DNA of 64,000 bases. Origin: an uncultured Roseobacter sp. Lineage in GTDB: Bacteria > Pseudomonadota > Alphaproteobacteria > Rhodobacterales > Rhodobacteraceae. How positions within the stretch are numbered: the first letter of the stretch is position 1; each line of letters opens with the position of its first letter. A program made the translations under genes and the position numbers. The notes under the pieces were generated by a model. The model worked only from the letters and a program-made list of their open reading frames with translations, was not told the origin of the DNA and ran no database searches. Location: NCBI RefSeq assembly GCF_947495025.1, contig NZ_CANLXG010000002.1, positions 1,058,124 through 1,122,123 of the forward strand, written 5' to 3'. Of this stretch, positions 37,815-44,909 are shown one piece after another.

Positions 37815-38153
37815 TCAGTTACGCAGTTCGGCGAGAGCGCCGTCAAGGGTCGGGAATACGCTGAAGACAGAATCCATCCTGGTCAGCTGGAACACGCGCT
37901 GGACCGTCGGGGTCAGCCCGGCCAGTGCCAGTTTGCGGTCTGCCCCCATGTTCTTCATTGCGGCAACAATTGCGCCGAGGCCACTGGAGTCGATGAATTC
38001 CACTTTGCTGAGGTCAAGTACAACCAGGTCTGGCCCGTCGTCCGTCTCGGACCGCATGGCGTCCTTGAATTCCAGCGCCACAGCGGCGTCAATCCTGGCA
38101 TCCTGTACGGACACTATGCGCAACTGATCTTCTGTTTTTGTGGAGAGTTCCAT
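37815..38153 (-). CDS. STAS-domain anti-sigma factor antagonist
   Basis: 112-residue STAS protein of the SpoIIAA/RsbV type. The phosphorylatable Ser is expected at 56/57 in FIDSSGLGAIVAAM. It would release the target of the anti-sigma kinase when dephosphorylated. Ends 26 bases upstream of the kinase gene (on its strand), so the pair is co-transcribed. No phosphatase or sigma factor gene is adjacent. Confidence 0.88.
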   Translation of the reverse strand: MELSTKTEDQLRIVSVQDARIDAAVALEFKDAMRSETDDGPDLVVLDLSKVEFIDSSGLGAIVAAMKNMGADRKLALAGLTPTVQRVFQLTRMDSVFSVFPTLDGALAELRN

Positions 38154-38236
38154 AGTAAAGTCCCCGGAAATATGATCGGCTTGTTGTGTAGTCGTGAAGT
38201 CTTACGAAACCCTTTAGGCCGCGAGGAGGTTCAGGG

Positions 38237-39409
38237 ATGCGCGAAGTGGTGATTGCCGGGGCGGCACGGACTCCGATGGGCGGGTTTCAGGGTGTGCTGT
38301 CCGATCTGACGGCCGCAGACCTCGGCGGCGCGGCTGTCGCAGCAGCTCTGAAGGATGCGGGTACCACGACCGTTCAGGAAATTCTGATGGGCTGCGTCCT
38401 GCCCGCAGGCCAGGGCCAGGCGCCCGCGCGTCAGGCTGGTTTTCTGGCCGGACTGGGGGAAGAGGTTCCGGCGACAACCCTGAACAAGATGTGCGGATCG
38501 GGCATGAAGGCGACCATGACAGCCTTTGACCAGATTGCACTGGGACAGAGTGACGTGATCGCTGCGGGTGGCATGGAAAGCATGACGAATGCGCCTTATG
38601 TGCTGCCCAAAATGCGGGGCGGCGCGCGCCTCGGGCACACGCAGGTTGTTGATCATATGTTCCTGGACGGCCTTGAAGATGCCTATGACAAAGGCAGGCT
38701 GATGGGCACATTTGCCGAAGACTGCGCCGAAACTTTTCAGTTCACCCGCGAAATTCAGGATGAATACGCGCTGTCTTCGCTGTCTCGGGCGCTTAAGGCT
38801 GCGGAATCAGGCGCGTTTGATGGCGAAATCACACCCGTCGACGTGAAATCTCGCAAAGGTACCATCACCATTTCTGCAGATGAGCAGCCAGGCACGGCGA
38901 AGCCCGGGAAGATTCCGCACCTGAAACCTGCTTTCCGTGAGGGTGGCAGCGTGACAGCGGCGAATTCATCTTCTATCTCGGACGGGGCCGCGGCGCTGAT
39001 CGTAGCTTCCGGCACAGCGGCCAGGGATCAGGGCCTGAACGTTCGCGCCCGCATCATCGGCCATGCAAGCCACGCACAGCATCCGGGACTGTTTACCACA
39101 GCGCCGGTGCCCGCTGCAAAGCGCCTGATGGACCGGATCGGATGGTCTGCGGACAGCGTTGACCTGTGGGAAGTAAACGAGGCCTTTGCTGTGGTGCCGC
39201 TTGCCTTTATGCGGGAAATGGGCCTGAGCCATGACATCGTTAATGTGAACGGCGGTGCCTGCGCGCTGGGGCATCCGATCGGCGCGTCGGGTGCGCGGAT
39301 CATCGTCACGCTGCTGAATGCGCTTGAGAAACGGAACCTGAACCGTGGAATCGCAGCAATCTGCATCGGGGGGGGCGAGGGCACCGCAATTGCGATTGAA
39401 CGGGTATGA
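38237..39409 (+). CDS. Acetyl-CoA acetyltransferase (thiolase)
   Basis: 390-residue thiolase that condenses two acetyl-CoA or cleaves beta-ketoacyl-CoA. Active-site Cys86 in NKMCGSGMKA; NEAFAVVPLAF, the GACALGHPIGASGARI block with catalytic His, and the C-terminal CIGGGEGTAIAIE with the second Cys are all present. Biosynthetic (PHB/ketone) or degradative use cannot be decided, as no phaB or 3-hydroxyacyl-CoA gene is adjacent. Overlaps the next gene by four bases. Confidence 0.93.
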   Translation: MREVVIAGAARTPMGGFQGVLSDLTAADLGGAAVAAALKDAGTTTVQEILMGCVLPAGQGQAPARQAGFLAGLGEEVPATTLNKMCGSGMKATMTAFDQIALGQSDVIAAGGMESMTNAPYVLPKMRGGARLGHTQVVDHMFLDGLEDAYDKGRLMGTFAEDCAETFQFTREIQDEYALSSLSRALKAAESGAFDGEITPVDVKSRKGTITISADEQPGTAKPGKIPHLKPAFREGGSVTAANSSSISDGAAALIVASGTAARDQGLNVRARIIGHASHAQHPGLFTTAPVPAAKRLMDRIGWSADSVDLWEVNEAFAVVPLAFMREMGLSHDIVNVNGGACALGHPIGASGARIIVTLLNALEKRNLNRGIAAICIGGGEGTAIAIERV

Positions 39410-39894
39410 CCACGTCTGTTTCTGACAGGAAAATTCCGGGTCGCGCGGACTATAAAGAGCTTGCACGATCTGTCGCCGCACTGACCGAAGGGGAGACGGA
39501 TGAGATCGCGCTGATGGCGACAGTTGTCTGCGAGGTGCATCATTCGGACAGTCGCTTTGACTGGACAGGCTTTTATCGGGTCACCGAACCGGAGCTGCTG
39601 AAGATCGGCCCGTATCAGGGCGGGCACGGGTGCCTTGTGATCCCGTTTTCGCGGGGCGTATGCGGTGCAGCAGCGCGCAGTGGTGAGACGCAGCTGGTCG
39701 CGGATGTCGATGCCTTTCCGGATCATATAGCCTGCGCGTCGTCGACCCGTTCGGAACTTGTGATACCGGTGCGCAACGGCTCTGGCGATATCATCGCAGT
39801 ATTTGACATCGATAGTGATCTGCCCGACGCTTTTTCCCATGAGGACGCAGCGGCGATTGAAGCTCTGCTGGACAGTGTATTCCGCCGCCTGTAG
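39406..39894 (+). CDS. msrC: Free methionine-(R)-sulfoxide reductase (GAF fold)
   Basis: 162-residue GAF-domain enzyme that reduces free methionine (R)-sulfoxide with thioredoxin. Cys76, Cys86 and Cys110 fall at exactly the spacing (10 and 24) of the fRMsr catalytic and resolving cysteines. FDWTGFYRVT and GCLVIPFSRGVCG are family motifs. Coupled to the thiolase by a four-base overlap, with no obvious metabolic connection. Confidence 0.9.
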   Translation: MTTSVSDRKIPGRADYKELARSVAALTEGETDEIALMATVVCEVHHSDSRFDWTGFYRVTEPELLKIGPYQGGHGCLVIPFSRGVCGAAARSGETQLVADVDAFPDHIACASSTRSELVIPVRNGSGDIIAVFDIDSDLPDAFSHEDAAAIEALLDSVFRRL

Positions 39895-39990
39895 GCCGGA
39901 GTTTTCCGGATCAGGTCGTGAAAAATTTCTGGCTTTTTTCATTTTGTTCCGACATGGTGAAAAAATCCGACAGAATTTCATGAATCACCG

Positions 39991-40563
39991 ATGCGTCACA
40001 GCCTGCCAACTCAACCAGATACATTGGGCGCCGATCTGAGAGCCCTGCGCAAGTCGCGCGGCATGACGATTGTTGACCTGGCAGGGGCGCTTGGCCGATC
40101 CGTTGGCTGGCTCAGCCAGGTGGAACGCGACAAATCCGAGCCGTCGATATCAGACCTGCGGCTTATTGCTGCCGTGCTCGGAGTTTCAGTGTCGATGCTG
40201 TTCCGACACTCGGCTGCGCCAGCACATGAGGCCGGACATATCGTCCGCCGCAATGCGCGGCGGCCCATCGGATCTTCTGTTGCAGGGCTGGTCGAGGAAC
40301 TCCTGTCCCCCGACCTCACAGATGATTTTGAGATGGTTCACTCGACCTTTCAGCCAGCCAGCGGGATCACGGAAACTGTCACACGGCCGACGCAGGAAGT
40401 TGGCTATATGATCTCCGGCAGGCTGGACCTGTGGATCGCCGGGCAGACACACACAGTCTGTCCGGGAGACAGCTTTCGCATCCGCGGAGAACCCTTTCGC
40501 TGGTCGAACCCTTATACCGAACCCGCAGAGGCGATCTGGGTGATCGCCCCACCGGTGTACTGA
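39991..40563 (+). CDS. XRE-family regulator with C-terminal cupin domain
   Basis: 190-residue transcription factor: helix-turn-helix (about 13-67: LGADLRALRKSRGMTIVDLAGALG split over two helices, then QVERDKSEPSISDLR) and a cupin (about 110-185) with PTQEVGYMISGRLDLWI and FRWSNPYTEP. Members often bind small molecules such as amino acids or polyamines with the cupin and control adjacent transport/catabolic genes. Three bases separate it from the LysE gene, and it heads the betaine-type cluster, so it is the most likely local regulator. Confidence 0.88.
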   Translation: MRHSLPTQPDTLGADLRALRKSRGMTIVDLAGALGRSVGWLSQVERDKSEPSISDLRLIAAVLGVSVSMLFRHSAAPAHEAGHIVRRNARRPIGSSVAGLVEELLSPDLTDDFEMVHSTFQPASGITETVTRPTQEVGYMISGRLDLWIAGQTHTVCPGDSFRIRGEPFRWSNPYTEPAEAIWVIAPPVY

Positions 40564-40565
40564 CC

Positions 40566-41186
40566 ATGAGTTTTGAGGCCTGGACCATCTTCGCCCTGTT
40601 CTGGATTGTCTTTGTTACGACGCCGGGACCCAACGCCGTTAACTGTATCAACAACGGAATGACGCTGGGGTTTCGGAAGTCACTCGTCGGTGTCCTGGCT
40701 ATCCTGACCCAGGCCGGTCTGTTTCTGACTCTGTCCGCTTTCGGCATCACGGCACTGATTGCGGCCTCACCGACAGGGTTTTTCGTGGCAAAACTGCTCG
40801 GGGCCGCATTTCTGATCTGGATGGGCGTACGCGGGTGGATGCATGCGACAAAGCCCGTAAGGCTTGCGCCGCAGCCCGCCCGGTCTGTCTACATGCGGGC
40901 GCTGGCTGTCGCGACGATAAACCCCAAAAGCGTCGCCGGATATCTGGCCGCCTTTTCACAGTTTGTGCAGCCGGATGTGCCGGTGATGCAGCAGATGATT
41001 GTTATTGTCCCGACAGCGCTGACCCTGACCGCGCTCAGCTACACAGGGTTCACCGCACTCGGTGCCGGCCTCGGGCGTGCGGCGCTGGGGGCTGTGTTCA
41101 ATGTCTGGGTGCGGCGTGCGCTTGCGACCTGTTTTGTAATCTATGGCGTGCTTCTGGGCGCCTCTTCGACCCCGGGGAGGACATGA
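40566..41186 (+). CDS. LysE/RhtB-family exporter
   Basis: 206-residue inner-membrane exporter with the family N-terminus (FALFWIVFVTTPGPNAVNCINNGMTLG) and five to six hydrophobic helices. LysE family proteins export amino acids, quaternary amines or related solutes. Its stop overlaps the next start by four bases (ATGA). Here it may relieve excess product or substrate of the downstream demethylases; substrate is unknown. Confidence 0.86.
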   Translation: MSFEAWTIFALFWIVFVTTPGPNAVNCINNGMTLGFRKSLVGVLAILTQAGLFLTLSAFGITALIAASPTGFFVAKLLGAAFLIWMGVRGWMHATKPVRLAPQPARSVYMRALAVATINPKSVAGYLAAFSQFVQPDVPVMQQMIVIVPTALTLTALSYTGFTALGAGLGRAALGAVFNVWVRRALATCFVIYGVLLGASSTPGRT

Positions 41187-41560
41187 TGGTCAGAGGAAGC
41201 TGCCTTTGCGGTGCTGTCACATACACGGCCCACGGAGACCCCGGTGCACCGGCGGCCTGCCACTGCGGACAATGTCGGAAACAGTCAGGTCACGTCTGGG
41301 CATCGTCATATGTCAAAGACGGCAACCTGGAGATCGCCGGGCCGGTGCGCTGGTTTCAGTCATCTGAAAAGGCGCGGCGTGGCTTTTGCCCTGCCTGTGG
41401 CTCGGCGCTTTTCTGGGATCATGAGGATGATCCGTTCATCTGTTTTTCAACCGGCTCGATTGACGGGCCGACGGGGCTGCGCCTGCGCGGCCATATCCAT
41501 ACCGCTGAAAAAGGCGACTACTACACAATCTCGGCCGACGAGCCGCAAAGGGAGAACTGA
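41183..41560 (+). CDS. GFA-fold protein within demethylation cluster
   Basis: 125-residue GFA-type zinc protein: SCLCGAVTY, CHCGQCRKQSG and FCPACGSALFW carry the expected cysteines. ATG at 41183 overlaps the LysE stop; two bases separate its stop from the start of the first dehydrogenase. The family is named for glutathione-dependent formaldehyde activation. Its position directly before FAD/GcvT enzymes that release one-carbon units at the formaldehyde level is suggestive, but the family reaction is not well established. Confidence 0.86.
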   Translation: MMVRGSCLCGAVTYTAHGDPGAPAACHCGQCRKQSGHVWASSYVKDGNLEIAGPVRWFQSSEKARRGFCPACGSALFWDHEDDPFICFSTGSIDGPTGLRLRGHIHTAEKGDYYTISADEPQREN

Positions 41561-41562
41561 AC

Positions 41563-44010
41563 ATGGCTGATTTTCCAACAACGGCGCGGGTCGTCATTAT
41601 TGGCGGTGGGGTCGTCGGCACCTCGACACTCTATCACCTCGCCAAAGCGGGCTGGAAAGACTGTGTGCTGGTCGAAAAGAACGAACTGACCGCCGGATCC
41701 ACATGGCATGCGGCGGGCAACGTGCCAAACTTTGCCGGGTCCTGGGCCGTTATGAACATGCAGCGCTACTCGGCTTCGATGTACCGTACGCTGGGCGAAG
41801 ACGTGGACTATCCGATGAACTACCACGTTACCGGTGCTGTGCGTCTGGCGCATTCAAAAGAGCGGATGCAGGAGTTTGAGAAAGTGGCTGCCATGGGCCA
41901 TGCACAGGGGCTGCAGATGGACATCTGCACACCCGAGGAACTGCTGCAGTACAACCCCTTTATGTCGACGCACGATCTGGCGGGTGGCATGTGGGATCCG
42001 CTCGATGGCGATATTGACCCCGCGCAGCTGACCCAGGCCCTGGCCAAGGGTGCGCGCGATGCCGGTGGGCGGATTGAGCGGTTCTGCCCCGTCACAGGCA
42101 TCGACCGTGATGGCGATGAATGGATCGTAAAAACTGAAAAAGGCGACATCCGCTGCGAAAAGGTCGTGAACTGTGCGGGCTACTATGCGCAGCGCGTGGG
42201 CGAGATGTTCAAACCCTTTGGCGGACGTACCGTGCCGATGGTTGTGATGTCGCACCAGTACTTCCTGACCGAGCCGATCGCCGAGCTGGAAGCCTGGACA
42301 AAGGAGAACGGCAAAAAGGTTGCGATGATCCGCGACGTGGATATTTCCTACTATCTGCGCCAGGAGAAAACCGGCCTGAACCTTGGCCCCTATGAGCGGA
42401 ACTGCAAGGCCCACTGGGTCACACCGGATGATCCGATGCCCGAGGATTTCTCCTTTCAGCTGTATCCGGACGATCTGGAGCGGCTGGAATTCTACATCGA
42501 GGATGCGATGGAGCGGTTGCCGTTGCTCGGCACTTCCGGTGTCGGGCGCAATATCAACGGTCCTATTCCTTATGCGCCCGATGGTCTGCCGATGATCGGC
42601 CCGATGCCGGGTGTGAAAAACGCGTTTGAGGGGCATTCCTTTACCTTTGGCATCGCCCAGGGCGGCGGCGCGGGCAAGGTGCTTTCGGAATGGATCATGC
42701 ACGGCGAGACCGAGCTGGATATGTGGGCCGTCGATCCGCGTCGCTATACCGATTACACCGATCACGACTATTGCCTGTCCAAGGCGCTGGAAACCTATGG
42801 CCACGAATATGCGATGCATTTCCCGCATCACGAATGGCCTGCAGGCCGTGACAAGAAACTGTCGCCGGTGGACGCGAAAATCCGCGAGCAGGGCGGTCAG
42901 ATGGGCGCCTATAACGGCTGGGAGCGCGCCAACTGGTTCGCCGTACCGGGCGATGACACCTCCGAGGAGGCAACGCACACATGGGGGCGCCAGGGCCCCT
43001 GGACACAGCGTGTCAAAGAAGAGGTCGAGGCCGTGCGCGATGGTGTTGGCGTGCTGGACCTGCCCGGCTTTTCCCGGTTCCGCCTGTCCGGCGAGGGAGC
43101 TGCAGAATACCTGCGCGGTATGATCGCAGGTGCGTTGCCTAAAGCGGGCCGCATGAACCTCGCCTATTTCCCGGACAGCCGCGGGCGCATCCTGACCGAG
43201 ATGTCTGTCATGCGTCACGGCGAGGATGAATTCACGCTGATCACCGCCGCCCCGGCGCAGTGGCATGATTTCGAGGTTCTGAGCAAAGATCTGCCCGAAG
43301 GGCTGAGCCTCACCGATCACACGACCGAATACAGCACCCTGATCGTCACTGGCCCCAAAGTGCGCGCGCTGTTTGAAAGCATGGGCACAGAGGCAGACCT
43401 GAGTGCCAGCTGGCTGTCCATTCAGCCCGCAAAGGTTGCCGGTCTCGACTGTATGCTGGCACGGGTCTCCTTTGCCGGCGAGCTGGGCTGGGAAATCCAT
43501 GCAACCAACGACGCCATCCCCGCCCTTTATGACGCTGTGCGTGGCGGCGGGGCTGTGCCCTTTGGGATGTTCGCGCTGAATTCCATGCGCATCGAAAAGG
43601 GCTATCGCGCCTGGAAGGGTGATCTGTCGACGGATTATTCGCTGCTGGAAGGCGGTATGGAGCGGTTCATCCGGTTCGACAAACCGCAGGACTTCCCCGG
43701 CAAACAGGCGCTGCTGAATGAAAAGCAGCAGGGCGTGAAAAAGCAGTTCGTGACGCTGGTTGTGAATGCGGGTGACCAGGACGCGCCCTATATGGCCCCG
43801 ATCTATCACAATGGTGAGGTCGTGGGCGAGACCACCTCGGGCGACTGGGGTTACCGGGTGAACAAATCCATCGCCCTTGGCATGCTGCGCAAAGACCTGA
43901 CGGTGGCTGGCACCGAGGTCGAGGTTGAAATCTTTGGTACGCGCTGCACGGCGGTCGTTCAGGAAGATCAGCCGCTCTGGGATCCGGCCAACGAAAGGAT
44001 CCGTGCCTGA
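41563..44010 (+). CDS. FAD-dependent dehydrogenase/GcvT-type protein (dimethylglycine- or sarcosine-dehydrogenase-like)
   Basis: 815-residue two-module flavoenzyme. N-terminal half: FAD-binding VVIIGGGVVGTSTLYHL from residue 10 and TAGSTWHAAG with His49, the position that carries covalent FAD in mammalian dimethylglycine and sarcosine dehydrogenases. C-terminal half (from about residue 480): a GcvT/aminomethyltransferase-type folate domain (GAFRFR-like, FAGELGWEIHA, MRIEKGYRAWKGDL). The enzyme would oxidatively N-demethylate dimethylglycine or sarcosine and pass the methylene to tetrahydrofolate. Which substrate is used is not decided by sequence alone. Confidence 0.87.
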   Translation: MADFPTTARVVIIGGGVVGTSTLYHLAKAGWKDCVLVEKNELTAGSTWHAAGNVPNFAGSWAVMNMQRYSASMYRTLGEDVDYPMNYHVTGAVRLAHSKERMQEFEKVAAMGHAQGLQMDICTPEELLQYNPFMSTHDLAGGMWDPLDGDIDPAQLTQALAKGARDAGGRIERFCPVTGIDRDGDEWIVKTEKGDIRCEKVVNCAGYYAQRVGEMFKPFGGRTVPMVVMSHQYFLTEPIAELEAWTKENGKKVAMIRDVDISYYLRQEKTGLNLGPYERNCKAHWVTPDDPMPEDFSFQLYPDDLERLEFYIEDAMERLPLLGTSGVGRNINGPIPYAPDGLPMIGPMPGVKNAFEGHSFTFGIAQGGGAGKVLSEWIMHGETELDMWAVDPRRYTDYTDHDYCLSKALETYGHEYAMHFPHHEWPAGRDKKLSPVDAKIREQGGQMGAYNGWERANWFAVPGDDTSEEATHTWGRQGPWTQRVKEEVEAVRDGVGVLDLPGFSRFRLSGEGAAEYLRGMIAGALPKAGRMNLAYFPDSRGRILTEMSVMRHGEDEFTLITAAPAQWHDFEVLSKDLPEGLSLTDHTTEYSTLIVTGPKVRALFESMGTEADLSASWLSIQPAKVAGLDCMLARVSFAGELGWEIHATNDAIPALYDAVRGGGAVPFGMFALNSMRIEKGYRAWKGDLSTDYSLLEGGMERFIRFDKPQDFPGKQALLNEKQQGVKKQFVTLVVNAGDQDAPYMAPIYHNGEVVGETTSGDWGYRVNKSIALGMLRKDLTVAGTEVEVEIFGTRCTAVVQEDQPLWDPANERIRA

Positions 44011-44897
44011 TGGACGTCACCCTTCTCGATGGAGGCATGGGGCAGGAACTGGTGCACCGCGCCGGTGACCGCCCGACGCCGCTGTGGTCCACGCAGGTCA
44101 TGGTCGATCATCCCGGGCTGGTCGGACGGGTGCATGCGGATTTTTTCGACGCCGGTGCAACCATTGCGACGACCAATACCTATGCCATTCACCGCGACAG
44201 GCTGGAAGGCACGGGAATGGAGAGTCGGTTTTCAGAACTCCATGCGGCCGCGCTCTCGGAAGCCACCGCGGCCCGGGCGCAACACGGTTCCGGCCTTATT
44301 GCGGGGTCGGTTGGTCCGTTACGTGCCAGCTACCGGCCCGATCTGCATCCCACTGCCGATGTTGCGGTACCGCTGTTTACCGAGGTTGTGCAACAACTCA
44401 CCGGCACATGCGACCTGCTGCTGCTCGAAACAGTTTCCAGTGTTGCGCATGCCCGCGACGCTCTGGCAGCTGCGCGGACCAGCGACCTGCCGGTATGGCT
44501 GTCGCTGACTGTATCTGACACGGATGGCACACGTCTGCGCTCCGGCGAACCTGTCGCAGAAGCGCGCGCTGTGGCGGCGGAAGCGGATGCGGTACTGATA
44601 AACTGTTCCGCGCCTGAAGCTGTGACCCTCGGCCTTGATATCGTCAGGGATTTTGGGAAGCCGTTTGGCGGCTATGCCAATGCTTTCGAGCAGATCACAG
44701 AAGGCTTTCTGAAATCAAAACCCACAGTCGATGCTTTGCGTATGCGGCGGGATATGGGGCCACGCGCCTATGCCGGCTACGTCATGGAATGGGTTGGCAA
44801 GGGTGCCACGATTGTCGGTGGTTGCTGTGAGGTCAGCCCCGGACACATCGCAGAAATCGCACGGCGGCTGCGGGCCGCCGGACACACAATCGTTTAA
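44010..44897 (+). CDS. Homocysteine S-methyltransferase (BHMT-like)
   Basis: 295-residue zinc methyltransferase. Zinc ligands are Cys199 (INCSAP), Cys272 and Cys273 (GGCCEV); LLDGGMGQEL and a TTNTY segment are family motifs. Family members transfer a methyl group from betaine or S-methylmethionine to homocysteine. Its start overlaps the preceding stop by one base (TGATG), and the second FAD/GcvT gene follows 12 bases later, so the cluster points to betaine as methyl donor. Substrate is inference. Confidence 0.85.
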   Translation: MDVTLLDGGMGQELVHRAGDRPTPLWSTQVMVDHPGLVGRVHADFFDAGATIATTNTYAIHRDRLEGTGMESRFSELHAAALSEATAARAQHGSGLIAGSVGPLRASYRPDLHPTADVAVPLFTEVVQQLTGTCDLLLLETVSSVAHARDALAAARTSDLPVWLSLTVSDTDGTRLRSGEPVAEARAVAAEADAVLINCSAPEAVTLGLDIVRDFGKPFGGYANAFEQITEGFLKSKPTVDALRMRRDMGPRAYAGYVMEWVGKGATIVGGCCEVSPGHIAEIARRLRAAGHTIV

Positions 44898-44909
44898 AGG
44901 AAAACGCAC

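Noticed and set aside
41854..43809. 651-codon antisense frame in the first FAD/GcvT gene
   Set aside because: It is the mirror of a strong coding frame in G+C-rich DNA, with no motifs or ribosome site.
41563..44010. DMSP demethylase DmdA
   Set aside because: DmdA is a GcvT-type protein of about 370 residues without an FAD domain; this 815-residue protein has an N-terminal FAD oxidoreductase with covalent-FAD His.
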